Shown in pieces: positions 15,854-24,276 of a stretch of 64,000 nt of DNA (the stretch's first letter is position 1; the number at the start of each line of letters is the position of its first letter). A program made the position numbers and the translations under genes. The notes beneath the pieces were generated by a model. The model did no database searches. It was given only the letters and a program-made list of their open reading frames with translations, and was not told the origin of the DNA. Source of the stretch: JAHRVQ01 sp029941905 (lineage in GTDB: Bacteria; Pseudomonadota; Gammaproteobacteria; Pseudomonadales; Azotimanducaceae); contig JAPYTQ010000007.1 of the NCBI GenBank assembly GCA_029941905.1, positions 62,001 through 126,000 of the forward strand, read 5' to 3'.

Positions 15854-17452
15854 ATGAAGACAACGACCATCGTATTGCTGATATCGCTTTGCTCAGCGTC
15901 ATACACCCTGTTCGCCAAAGGCGTCGATGTTGAAAACGCGACCATTGCTCTCAGTCTGACAACTGAGCCACCGAACCTCGACAGCACACTGTCGACCGAT
16001 ACCGTCAGTGGATTTGTCCTTGATCTGGTCACTGAGGGGCTGGTTGTGTCGAACCGCAAAGGTGGGGTGGATCCGGGCATGGCGGAACGCTGGGAGATCA
16101 ATGATCTTGAGGTGACCTTCTATCTAAGGGAAGCGTTCTGGAGTGATGGTAAACCCGTCACCGCATCAGACTTTGTGTATTCATTCAAACGTCTGGTCGA
16201 TCCGAAAACCGGCGCAGGTGGGTCGACGGTCTTTGCTTACCTGATCGAAAACGCCCAGGACATTCTTGATGGCAAAAAGCCCGTGGACTCCCTGGCTGTC
16301 ACTGCAGTGAGCGACCGGGAGTTCAGAGTGCGGATGAGCCAACCAGCTCCTTATTTTCTGACTGTGCTGAGTAGTCGGGAGTATCGGCCTTTACGGCGGG
16401 ACTTCATCGAAGCACAAGGGGGTCGTTACGGAGCCGATGCGAAGAACCTGCTGTTTAACGGCCCTTTTATACTTCACAATTGGGTGCATAGTTCATCTTT
16501 GGAACTCCGTAAGAATCCAGATTATTGGGACAAGGAAAACATCCGTTTGAAGGCGATAAATTTTGGTTATATCACCTCGGACATGCGCTCGTTGCTAAAC
16601 CTCTACAAAAGTGAGGAACTTGCTGCTCTCAGGCTGAACGAAGAGATACTCGCAGATACCTTGGAAACCAAACTGAGAATTCGCAAGGCACCAACCAACT
16701 GCTTAAGTTGGATCATGCTCAACCTCAAACCCGGGTCACCAATGACCAACCTTAAGCTGCGGCAAGCAATTCGCCTTGCACTGGATCGAGAGACCTATGT
16801 TTACAAGATCGTGGGTATTCCTGGTACTCGTCTTGTTGACAGTATCTTTACTGATCGAATGCGCGGAGAAACAGAATCCTTTCAGAAGGAGTACCCGGCA
16901 CAAGCCATAGAATACAATGTCGGCAAGGCGAGAATTTTACTTTCCGAAGCAAAAAAAGAAATGGGTATAGAACAGTTCCCACCTCTGGTAATGCTGGTGA
17001 ATGAAACCCGACAGATAGAAGCTGAGTTCGTCCAGTCTCAATTGATCAATGCGCTTGATCTCGATATCAAAGTCGACAAACAGACGTTCAAACAATCCCT
17101 GGTTAAATTTAACAACGGCGAGTTTGACCTGGCACGATCTGGCTTCTGCGCCGGAACCCTGACGGACCCCGTCTTCTTCGCCAGTATCTTTACATCGACC
17201 AGCCCATTTAACTATATGCAATTTGATTACGAGCACTACGACGCTCTTTTCAAAAAAACCAGTTCAACCGCTGACCAGAGTGTCCGCATGCGATCCTTCG
17301 GTGAGATGCAGCAAATACTCTACGATCAGGTGCCCATAATCCCCACCCAGGAATCCGCGTGGGTGTATGTCCAGGATAATCGTCTAACAAAGGTGGTACG
17401 TTATCCAACGGTAATTTTTTCTCGTGCTCGTGTTCGCGGTGTAAGTAACTGA
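15854..17452 (+). CDS. ABC transporter periplasmic substrate-binding protein (peptide/nickel, OppA-like, family 5)
   Basis: 532 residues from ATG 15854, giving a clean signal peptide (KTTTIVLLISLCSASYTLFA); ATG 15836 is an alternative and a longer frame to 15788 overlaps the previous gene. Family 5 blocks are clear: ATIALSLTTEPPNLDS, VLDLVTEGLV, WEINDLEVTFYLREAFWSDGKPVTASDFVYSFKRLVDP and, later, GPFILHNW and LRQAIRLALDRETYV. The protein binds peptides or similar oligomers in the periplasm. No permease or ATPase gene follows, so it is an orphan component here. It lies 10 bases after the phosphoesterase and may belong to the same transcript. Confidence 0.9.
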   Translation: MKTTTIVLLISLCSASYTLFAKGVDVENATIALSLTTEPPNLDSTLSTDTVSGFVLDLVTEGLVVSNRKGGVDPGMAERWEINDLEVTFYLREAFWSDGKPVTASDFVYSFKRLVDPKTGAGGSTVFAYLIENAQDILDGKKPVDSLAVTAVSDREFRVRMSQPAPYFLTVLSSREYRPLRRDFIEAQGGRYGADAKNLLFNGPFILHNWVHSSSLELRKNPDYWDKENIRLKAINFGYITSDMRSLLNLYKSEELAALRLNEEILADTLETKLRIRKAPTNCLSWIMLNLKPGSPMTNLKLRQAIRLALDRETYVYKIVGIPGTRLVDSIFTDRMRGETESFQKEYPAQAIEYNVGKARILLSEAKKEMGIEQFPPLVMLVNETRQIEAEFVQSQLINALDLDIKVDKQTFKQSLVKFNNGEFDLARSGFCAGTLTDPVFFASIFTSTSPFNYMQFDYEHYDALFKKTSSTADQSVRMRSFGEMQQILYDQVPIIPTQESAWVYVQDNRLTKVVRYPTVIFSRARVRGVSN

Positions 17453-17487
17453 GTGACTTCGACAGCGACGTCCAGACCCTGTATCCT

Positions 17488-17506
17488 AACCATGATACTA
17501 GTTAAC
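17488..17506 (+). promoter_or_regulatory. Candidate operator, TGATACTRRTTA motif, copy 1
   Basis: AACCATGATACTAGTTAAC lies 75 bases before the crotonase start at 17581. Seventeen of 19 positions are shared with 21015-21033, and its core also appears inverted at 22290-22302 in front of the GntR gene. Confidence 0.5.
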
Positions 17507-17580
17507 TTCACATTACTCGCTGATCACATTGACGTTATTCTTCGATATTCGGGTAAGTTCAGACACGAGAGGAAACCCAG

Positions 17581-18390
17581 ATGAGTAATGACACAGGTAG
17601 AGCAGAGCCAGTGCTGCTGGAAGAAACCGTTGAAGGTGTTCGACTCTTGCGATTGAATCGCCCCGCTAAAAAGAATGCACTATCAAACACCGTCACCCGG
17701 GAGATTGTGCGTGCTATCGAAGCTGCCTCCCAGGACGATGCGATCAGAGTGATTGGCATCACCGGGGCCGGAGACGCTTTTTGTGCCGGAGCAGATCTCA
17801 GCCCGCGCAAAGCTGGGGATGCCAAGCGCGAATCCGGTAGTGAAACCGTGGACCTGGTTGTCCAATTGGTAACGGGTATCCGAGTCCTTTGCGAGAAACC
17901 TGTTATCGCGGGCGTTAACGGTATCGCTATTGGCGCTGGCTTGGCGCTGGCCATGTGCTGCGATATCCGAATGGCCAGTTCTGAAGCACGTTTCCATCCC
18001 GGCTATGCACGCGCTGGCACGTCACCGGATTGCGGTCTTACCTGGACTTTAACGCAAGCGCTGGGGCATGAGGGAGCGATGCGTTTTCTGCTCGAGCAGG
18101 ACATGATCGACGCCAAGACAGCCCATACCATCGGCTTGGTCGGGGAGGTTGTTGCCGCCGAGGAGTTCTCGCAGGCGTTCCTTGCATACTGCACGAAGAT
18201 TGCCGAGGTTGCACCACTTGCAGCTCGTCAAACCAAACACCTGGTGACACAAGTTGGATTGCCTGCGGACCTCGAAGCATTAGTGCGGGATGAACTGCGC
18301 TACACGGGTCGGGGATTGGCGAGTGACGATGGTAAAGAAGCCGTGCGGGCAATATTCGAAAAACGCAAACCTGTGTTCACTGGCCGGTAA
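17581..18390 (+). CDS. Enoyl-CoA hydratase/isomerase (crotonase family, second copy)
   Basis: 269 residues. Crotonase blocks are LNRPAKKNALS, FCAGADLSPRK and GVNGIAIGAGLALAMCCD; the active-site region reads FHPGYARAGTSPDCGLTW, where an aspartate in PDCG takes the position that many isomerase/hydratase paralogues of the PaaG type use. An AGAGGAA ribosome-binding site precedes the ATG. The expected role is hydration or double-bond shift on a CoA thioester. It stands alone downstream of the solute-binding gene and faces the amidohydrolase gene convergently. A conserved upstream motif (17488-17506) suggests shared control with the amidohydrolase at 21058. Confidence 0.91.
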   Translation: MSNDTGRAEPVLLEETVEGVRLLRLNRPAKKNALSNTVTREIVRAIEAASQDDAIRVIGITGAGDAFCAGADLSPRKAGDAKRESGSETVDLVVQLVTGIRVLCEKPVIAGVNGIAIGAGLALAMCCDIRMASSEARFHPGYARAGTSPDCGLTWTLTQALGHEGAMRFLLEQDMIDAKTAHTIGLVGEVVAAEEFSQAFLAYCTKIAEVAPLAARQTKHLVTQVGLPADLEALVRDELRYTGRGLASDDGKEAVRAIFEKRKPVFTGR

Positions 18391-18444
18391 CCGAACTCAC
18401 CAAGATCACATCAGATCAAAAACGAGCTAACGGATTGAATTGAT

Positions 18445-19626
18445 CTAGATGGGATGATGTTGATTCAGCCCTTCGACATTTTTGTACAGAAGTTTCTCCT
18501 GATCGATGATCTGGATGGCGTCCATTTCAAGCAAAATGTCACTGGGATTTGCCAATCCTTCCATGTGCGGCCAATCAGACCCTACAATCACGCGATCGGG
18601 ACCCATGTGATCAATCACTTCGCAGATATCATCTTCCCAAAAAGGATTAATCCACACATGCTGGCGAAAGCTGTCCGCCGGATCCTCGGCAAAATAGTGG
18701 CGCATGCGTTCCTTGGTCCGATCGAAAGTCCTTAAGAGATCCCCCAGAAACTCAGAGCCGTTTTCGACCGAGGCAATCCGGACATTTGGAAAGCGCTCAA
18801 ATAACCTGTCAAATACCAGACTGGCGAGGAAATCATTGATGTTTCGCGAGCGATGGAAATTGGTCACACTCGGCCGCGGCGCCATACTGAGCACATCGAT
18901 TTTCTTGGTATCGTAACCATTGCTATCGTGTCTGGTTGCACCTATGTGAGTCACAACAGTAATGCCAGCCTCATTGACACGTGCCCAAAAAGGATCGAAT
19001 TCTTTCGCACCCGGGTTGCGTGGCCCGCCACGCGTATAGACAGCAGAGGGACGCATCACAACCATCCTTGCATCGCGTGACAGAGCCAGTTCCAGTTGTT
19101 CACAAGCCCAGTTCACGTCCGCCAGAGAAATATAGGGTGCGGCAAAGAGCCGATCTTTATAATTGAATCCCCAGTCCTCATAAAGCCACTGATTGAATCC
19201 GGCATACAGTGCGCACACAGCGTCGACGTCCTTCTTCAGAGGTTCCTCATAAAGAACGCCCTGCGTCGGGAACAACCAGGCAGCTTGCAGGCCTTGCTCA
19301 TCGAGGCGTGCAATGCGTGAGTCACGGTCCATGTATTCTGGTGGCATTGGCTCCAGAGAGGAACGTATAAGATCGATGCTGGTAGTGTCATTGGGGTTAC
19401 CACGGAAAAGCTCTCGCAACACACCAGGTTTCGAAATCGGGTTGAAGGTCGGATTACCGCTTGCGTCAATTTTGCCGCCAATGACGTGGAACTCACGGCC
19501 GTTTGCCATCGTTACCCATTGCACGCAGCGAGCATGCATCTTTTTCGGGACATGGCGTGTAAAGGCATCGCGTGCTTCATAGTAATGATTGTCGGCGTCG
19601 AAAATCACGCCTTCATAGTTCGCCAT
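18445..19626 (-). CDS. Amidohydrolase-2 family metal-dependent hydrolase
   Basis: 393 residues. Features of the TIM-barrel amidohydrolase-2 superfamily are FDADNHYYEARDAF at the N-terminus (the position of the metal-binding D-x-H element), a central GITVVTHIG histidine, and SDWPHMEG near the end with the catalytic aspartate. Relatives include decarboxylases and C-C hydrolases acting on aromatic or cyclic compounds. It shares strong block identity with the gene at 21058 (same FDADNHYYEA, MPPEYMDRD, QHVWINPFWED), so they are paralogues. AAGGAGC precedes the ATG. The gene follows the P450 gene on the same strand by 66 bases, suggesting a two-gene operon. Confidence 0.88.
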   Translation of the reverse strand: MANYEGVIFDADNHYYEARDAFTRHVPKKMHARCVQWVTMANGREFHVIGGKIDASGNPTFNPISKPGVLRELFRGNPNDTTSIDLIRSSLEPMPPEYMDRDSRIARLDEQGLQAAWLFPTQGVLYEEPLKKDVDAVCALYAGFNQWLYEDWGFNYKDRLFAAPYISLADVNWACEQLELALSRDARMVVMRPSAVYTRGGPRNPGAKEFDPFWARVNEAGITVVTHIGATRHDSNGYDTKKIDVLSMAPRPSVTNFHRSRNINDFLASLVFDRLFERFPNVRIASVENGSEFLGDLLRTFDRTKERMRHYFAEDPADSFRQHVWINPFWEDDICEVIDHMGPDRVIVGSDWPHMEGLANPSDILLEMDAIQIIDQEKLLYKNVEGLNQHHPI

Positions 19627-19668
19627 TTTGAGCTCCTTTAAGCTAGGGAACCTCTGACTAAGGTCGGT

Positions 19669-19687
19669 ATGCCGATTCGATCGGCAT
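19669..19687. other. Perfect 8-base inverted repeat between P450 and amidohydrolase genes
   Basis: ATGCCGAT-TCG-ATCGGCAT forms an 8-pair hairpin with a three-base loop a few bases past the P450 stop. No T-run follows on the minus strand, so it may attenuate or stabilise the transcript, or be an operator, rather than a classic terminator. Confidence 0.6.
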
Positions 19688-19692
19688 CTAAA

Positions 19693-20961
19693 TTATTTCG
19701 CATGCAGGCGCACCGGTACATCTTTAATACCCCGAATGAAATTGTTAGGTAAACGCACCACGTTGCCCACCAGTTCCACTTTGCTGAATCGGGCGGAAAT
19801 TTCTTCCCAGAGAACTCGCAGTTGCATCTCGGCTAACCGGTTGCCCATACAGCGGTGAATGCCAAATCCAAAAGCCACATGCTGGCGGGCATTTGGCCGG
19901 TCGATAATGAATCGATCAGCATTCTCGAAAACGCGCTCATCGCGGTTGCCGGACAGGTACCACATGATGACCTTTTCGCCTTTCTTTATGAGCTTGCCAC
20001 CCAATTCATAGTCTTCGAGCGCGGTTCTACGCATGTGTATAACCGGCGTCTGCCAGCGAACCATTTCCGACACCATATTGGGGATAAGGGTTGGATTGTC
20101 GCGCAGTTTTTGATATTCATCCGGGTGCTCATTCAGGGCAATGACGCCTCCACTGATGCTATTTCGGGTCGTGTCATTACCACCGACAATCAATAGCAGC
20201 AATGTACCGAGGAAAAGACCAGGGTTCTCGTTCATTTTGCTGGTATCTTTGCCGTGCGCAAGCATTGAAATGAGATCGAAACTCGGTGGTGCTGTTGCTC
20301 GTTCCTGCCAGATCTCGTAGAACTTAGCGGCCGCTTGCATCAGCTCCTCATAGCGCCCTTTCATATCAATGCTATCGTCCCCGGTTACCTGTGGTACATT
20401 CGTTGTGATATCCGACCAATGAATCAACTTGTGTCGCTCTTCGTAAGGAAAGCCTAACAAAGTTGCCAGCATTCGACCGGTCAACTCAATCGAAACATCC
20501 TGAACCCAATTGAATGTTTTACCAACAGGCAGGCTCTCAAGGATGTCGATGACGCGCTCGCGGATAAGCGGTTCCAACTCAGCCAGGTTTGGCGGTGCAA
20601 CGGAGGGCATCACCGCGTTTCTTTGAGGACCATGTTTGGGTTGGTCGAGTTGGATGAAACTTTCACCCTGCAATTCTTGAGATTCGATCTCCTCGGCCTC
20701 AACAATGGATATCCCTCCAGCCTCGGAAGAAAATACCTGATGATTGGTATCGACCTCTTTAATCAGGTCGTGGCTGGTAACCGACCAAAAGGGACCGTTG
20801 ACGCTGTCAGCCAGATAGTGGACCGGTGCTTCCTTCCGCAGTCGGGCAAACCAGGGCCGCCACGTATCGTTGTGAAAGAGTTCGGGCCTGCTGACATCAA
20901 TTTCTTCCAGTGGTGTGTTGCCTACCACCTCTTGTTCTTCTGCTTGTTTGGTAATGCTCAT
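19693..20961 (-). CDS. Cytochrome P450 (bacterial CYP, soluble)
   Basis: 422 residues. The I-helix oxygen-activation motif reads GGNDTTRNSISG, the K-helix region carries MVSEMVRWQTP, and the heme-binding loop FGFGIHRCMGNRLAEMQ places the cysteine ligand at Cys371. There is no membrane anchor. Bacterial P450s of this style (CYP124/125/142-like regions) hydroxylate steroid side chains, terpenes or fatty acids using ferredoxin. No ferredoxin gene is adjacent. GAGGA precedes the ATG. The gene is divergent from the amidohydrolase at 21058, sharing a 96-base intergenic region that contains the candidate operator 21015-21033. Another P450 lies at 59276, and a tail remnant at 12450. Confidence 0.93.
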   Translation of the reverse strand: MSITKQAEEQEVVGNTPLEEIDVSRPELFHNDTWRPWFARLRKEAPVHYLADSVNGPFWSVTSHDLIKEVDTNHQVFSSEAGGISIVEAEEIESQELQGESFIQLDQPKHGPQRNAVMPSVAPPNLAELEPLIRERVIDILESLPVGKTFNWVQDVSIELTGRMLATLLGFPYEERHKLIHWSDITTNVPQVTGDDSIDMKGRYEELMQAAAKFYEIWQERATAPPSFDLISMLAHGKDTSKMNENPGLFLGTLLLLIVGGNDTTRNSISGGVIALNEHPDEYQKLRDNPTLIPNMVSEMVRWQTPVIHMRRTALEDYELGGKLIKKGEKVIMWYLSGNRDERVFENADRFIIDRPNARQHVAFGFGIHRCMGNRLAEMQLRVLWEEISARFSKVELVGNVVRLPNNFIRGIKDVPVRLHAK

Positions 20962-21014
20962 CAGTTAGTCCTCGTGTGTAATACACCGGTGCATATAAGT
21001 TGAGTCTCCGTTTT

Positions 21015-21033
21015 AACTATGATACTAATTAAC
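21015..21033 (+). promoter_or_regulatory. Candidate operator, TGATACTRRTTA motif, copy 2
   Basis: AACTATGATACTAATTAAC is in the divergent promoter region between the P450 and the amidohydrolase at 21058. It matches 17488-17506 at 17 of 19 positions, so it could control both divergent genes. Confidence 0.5.
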
Positions 21034-21057
21034 AAAGGTAAAATGCAAAGGATCGAT

Positions 21058-22257
21058 ATGGACGCCAATATTGAAAAGTACGATGGGTTGTTGTTTGACG
21101 CGGATAACCACTACTATGAAGCGGAGGATGCCTTTACCCGCTATGTCCCGAAGCGAATGCAGAAGCGCTGTGTGGAATGGGTGGAAATGAAAGATGGCAA
21201 GAAATTTCACCTGATTGCCGGGAAATTAAATAAGTCTGTTGGTAACCCGACCTTCAACCCCGTTTCGAAACCCGGCGTGCTTCGTGAGTACTACCATGGC
21301 AACCCGCGCGGTATGACATTCATTGAGCTGACACACTCGGCGCTAGGGCCGATGCCACCGGAATACATGGACCGCGACGCACGAATCGCTAGGATAAAAG
21401 AACAGGGACTTGAGGCTGCATGGCTATTTCCAACGGCTGGCATTCTTTACGAACAACCCATGATTCACGATATCGATGCGATGTGCACTTTGTTCGAGGG
21501 TTTCAATCGCTGGCTCGATGACGACTGGGGTCTCTCTTATCAGGAGCAACTCTTTGCAGCGCCATACATCACCCTGGCCGATGTCGACTGGGCCTGCAGC
21601 GAACTGGAGTGGGCATTGGAGCGGGATGCGCGAGTGCTTGTCATGCGCCCCTCGGCCGTGTGCACCCGTGACGGTTACTTTGCGCCTTCACATGAGCGAT
21701 TTGATCCTTTTTGGGCGAGGGTTAACGAAGCCGGTATCACCGTCGTTGCGCACGTTGGTGCCAATGGCTACACATCAAATGGCTATGGGGGCAACGCGGC
21801 ACTGGCAACGCTCGGCGGCGGGCGTAAACCTTCGGTCGCGGGTCTTATTTCGGAACGAGCTATCTATGATTTTCTCTTAACCCTGGCTTACGACAAGCTT
21901 TTTGAGCGTTTTCCTAACCTTCGAATCGCCTCTGTCGAAAATGGCTCGGGCTTTTTGGGAGATCTTTTTATTAAGCTGGAACAATCAAAAGCCAGGATGC
22001 CAAAGTACTATGATCAGGATCCGGCTGAACTCTTCCGGCAACATGTATGGATTAACCCTTTCTGGGAAGACAAGATTTCAGATGTGGCGAAACATATGGG
22101 GGCGGATCGCGTACTCTTCGGATCAGATTGGCCCCATATGGAAGGCATGGAACACCCCCAGGAAGTATTTGGAGACCTTGACGGCGTCACTTTAGCTCAG
22201 CAACAACTCATATTGCATGACAACGCGGCAGCTTTGAATCAACGCCAGGCGCTTTAG
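21058..22257 (+). CDS. Amidohydrolase-2 family hydrolase, paralogue of 18445-19626
   Basis: 399 residues from ATG 21058, chosen because AAAGGATC sits about 7 bases upstream and because the N-terminus then aligns with the paralogue; ATG 21043 is possible. It carries FDADNHYYEAEDAF, VVAHVG (metal histidine) and FGSDWPHMEGM (catalytic aspartate). Similarity to the 18445 gene is high throughout, with a small insertion around SNGYGGNAALATLGGG. Members of this group hydrolyse or decarboxylate cyclic intermediates; the pair may handle two steps or two substrates of one route. A GntR gene follows 98 bases downstream. Confidence 0.88.
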   Translation: MDANIEKYDGLLFDADNHYYEAEDAFTRYVPKRMQKRCVEWVEMKDGKKFHLIAGKLNKSVGNPTFNPVSKPGVLREYYHGNPRGMTFIELTHSALGPMPPEYMDRDARIARIKEQGLEAAWLFPTAGILYEQPMIHDIDAMCTLFEGFNRWLDDDWGLSYQEQLFAAPYITLADVDWACSELEWALERDARVLVMRPSAVCTRDGYFAPSHERFDPFWARVNEAGITVVAHVGANGYTSNGYGGNAALATLGGGRKPSVAGLISERAIYDFLLTLAYDKLFERFPNLRIASVENGSGFLGDLFIKLEQSKARMPKYYDQDPAELFRQHVWINPFWEDKISDVAKHMGADRVLFGSDWPHMEGMEHPQEVFGDLDGVTLAQQQLILHDNAAALNQRQAL

Positions 22258-22273
22258 TAAATGCCAATCTCCT

Positions 22274-22320
22274 GCTGATTACTCTGGTATAACCAGTATC
22301 ACAGTTTTATAGTAATCAGC
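22274..22320. promoter_or_regulatory. Nested inverted repeat with FadR-like operator upstream of the GntR gene
   Basis: Outer arms GCTGATTACT (22274-22283) and AGTAATCAGC (22311-22320) are perfect inverted repeats. They enclose CTGGTATAACCAG (22284-22296), a perfect CTGGT-N3-ACCAG palindrome of the kind bound by FadR-type GntR proteins. TAACCAGTATCAC at 22290-22302 is the reverse form of the motif at 17488 and 21015. It lies 36 bases before the GntR start, so autoregulation is likely. Confidence 0.62.
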
Positions 22321-22355
22321 AATACAGCTTTCAAAAAATAGTCCGGAATCGATTA

Positions 22356-23132
22356 ATGGCGAAAAATCTCACGACTGAACGAGCCGCAGTACGGATAGCG
22401 CGAAACATTGTCCAGGATATTCAAGCTCGTGAACTAAGGCCTGGTTCACCCCTCGATCCGGAGCACGTGATGGTTGAAAAATTGGGCGTGGCTCGCGCCA
22501 CAGTTCGTGAGGCGCTTCGTTTTCTTGAGTTACAAGGCGCACTTCGAATTAAAGCCGGTCCTGGTGGCGGACCGGTCGTGAGTGTCCCAGATACCGGTCA
22601 CCTTGCCAGCGCCATTTCACTTCAACTTCAGTTCGCCAATGCAACCTTCCAATCAGTGGTTGATGCCCGCATGTCTATCTACCCGGTGCTGGCTGGCGAG
22701 GCTGCACAAAACGCAACCCATCAACACATCCAGGCGATTCATCAGAGCACCGTTCGCATGCGCTCCGCGACCAAAGATTCAGATTTACTGGCACAAGAAA
22801 CACGGCAGTTTCACAATCTTGTCGCTGATGCGTCGGGCAATATGGTGTTGGGTTTTCTCGTTAAAGCATTACATCGAATGTCTGAGGGTGCGGGTATTCA
22901 ATATAATTTAAAGCAAAGAAAGGCCAGCGTTGAAAAGGCTGAGAAAGTACTTTTAGCCATTGAAGCCGGAGATGCTGAAGCTGCACGCAAAGTGACAGAA
23001 GAAATGCTGGCCGCCGCCCTTCGTTACTGGAAAAAGACGGCACCTGAATTACTGGATAATCCCGTTTCGTGGCTAGCTGACCTGCCTCGGGAAAATCTCG
23101 TACTTCCGGAACTTCAAGTCGTACAGCCATAA
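22356..23132 (+). CDS. GntR-family transcriptional regulator, FCD (FadR) subfamily
   Basis: 258 residues. The N-terminal winged helix-turn-helix has the GntR pattern LRPGSPLDPEHVMVEKLGVARATVREALRFLELQGALRI, followed by a helical FCD-type effector domain of about 150 residues with the metal-binding histidine region FHNLVADASGN. FCD proteins sense organic acids or acyl compounds and repress or activate catabolic operons. The gene lies between an amidohydrolase and a crotonase on the same strand, and a matching palindrome is in its own promoter. Local regulation of the 17-24 kb catabolic block is a reasonable inference. Confidence 0.9.
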   Translation: MAKNLTTERAAVRIARNIVQDIQARELRPGSPLDPEHVMVEKLGVARATVREALRFLELQGALRIKAGPGGGPVVSVPDTGHLASAISLQLQFANATFQSVVDARMSIYPVLAGEAAQNATHQHIQAIHQSTVRMRSATKDSDLLAQETRQFHNLVADASGNMVLGFLVKALHRMSEGAGIQYNLKQRKASVEKAEKVLLAIEAGDAEAARKVTEEMLAAALRYWKKTAPELLDNPVSWLADLPRENLVLPELQVVQP

Positions 23133-23194
23133 CGTTTAATTCTACGAATGACGATAATTGTTGCATCACCAGTTTAATAAAAAGGAGAACTAAA

Positions 23195-24076
23195 GTGGAT
23201 CAGGCAGATTACGAGAACATACGCTACGAAGTGGAGGACGGCCGCGCCCGAATTACGCTGGCACGTCCAGAGAAACTGAACGCGATTACCTATGATCTGT
23301 TGCAAGAATTGCAACACGCACTTTGGGAAGCTGACGACAATCGTGAGGTGCACTGTATTATTTTAAGCGGCGAGGGTCGCGCCTTCTGCACGGGTTACGA
23401 CCTGACGGGACTGCCAGCGCGAGGCAGAGGCAAAGAGTCCACCCGACGTACCGGGCGCAGTCATGATGATGACGTCTGGTTAATGGAACGAAATAATCGT
23501 TGTATCCGGTCTATCTGGGAAGTGCATAAGCCTACCATTGCCCAGATTCATGGTTACTGCCTGGCAGGTGGTACTGACCTGGTGATGGGCTGCGATATGC
23601 TGGTTGCTGCAGACGACGCGAAAATAGGTTTCCCGGCTGCCAGATCGATGGGTGCTTTGCCTAACAACTTATGGATGTATCACTGCGGCCCACAGTGGGC
23701 CAAGCGATTACAGTTAACTGGTGATTCGATATCAGGCAAGGACGCAGCGGCGATTGGACTTGTTATGAAATCTGTTCCTGCAGATTTGTTGGAAGATGAG
23801 GTCGAAGGACTTGCCGATCGACTCAGCGTCATCGATCCGGATCTGCTCGCGGCAAACAAGCGCATTACCAATCTGGGTCTTGAACTGATGGGTGCACAGG
23901 TTTTACAAAGACTCGCTGCAGAAAACGACGCGCGTGCGCACCATGCACCGGCAGTTCGTGAGTACGGTCGGTCATTCAAGGAGCACGGTCTGAAGGAAAC
24001 TCTGCGAAAAAGAGATGAACCCTTTGGCGAAGGTATGGCGCATGTCCATGTACCTGACGGCCGGATTGTGCATTAA
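23195..24076 (+). CDS. Enoyl-CoA hydratase/isomerase (crotonase family, third copy)
   Basis: 293 residues from GTG 23195 with a strong AAGGAG site 7 bases upstream. Crotonase blocks: LARPEKLNAITYDLL, the oxyanion element FCTGYDLTG and HGYCLAGGTDLVMGCD. The active-site segment reads GFPAARSMGALPNNLW, without the usual glutamate at the GGxxRL position, and the protein has an extended charged loop (ARGRGKESTRRTGRSHDDD). These features suit one of the divergent crotonases found in steroid or cyclic-acid degradation, but the reaction is uncertain. It is 62 bases after the GntR gene, on the same strand. Confidence 0.88.
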   Translation: MDQADYENIRYEVEDGRARITLARPEKLNAITYDLLQELQHALWEADDNREVHCIILSGEGRAFCTGYDLTGLPARGRGKESTRRTGRSHDDDVWLMERNNRCIRSIWEVHKPTIAQIHGYCLAGGTDLVMGCDMLVAADDAKIGFPAARSMGALPNNLWMYHCGPQWAKRLQLTGDSISGKDAAAIGLVMKSVPADLLEDEVEGLADRLSVIDPDLLAANKRITNLGLELMGAQVLQRLAAENDARAHHAPAVREYGRSFKEHGLKETLRKRDEPFGEGMAHVHVPDGRIVH

Positions 24077-24276
24077 CTATTCAGGAGCTACTTAGACAGG
24101 AGTAACTTATTCAGGAGTCAGGCTTGTCACAGTCAGAAAAAAACCAACATCTGACTCCCGTTGTCCAGTACGTCACCAAACGCTGGATCACCGAAGCAGC
24201 GCTGCAGATACGGTGTCCACAGCAACCCCCAAGGAGGTCACCGGGATCCGTCTTGAGGGGTTGTCGGTAGACCTTC

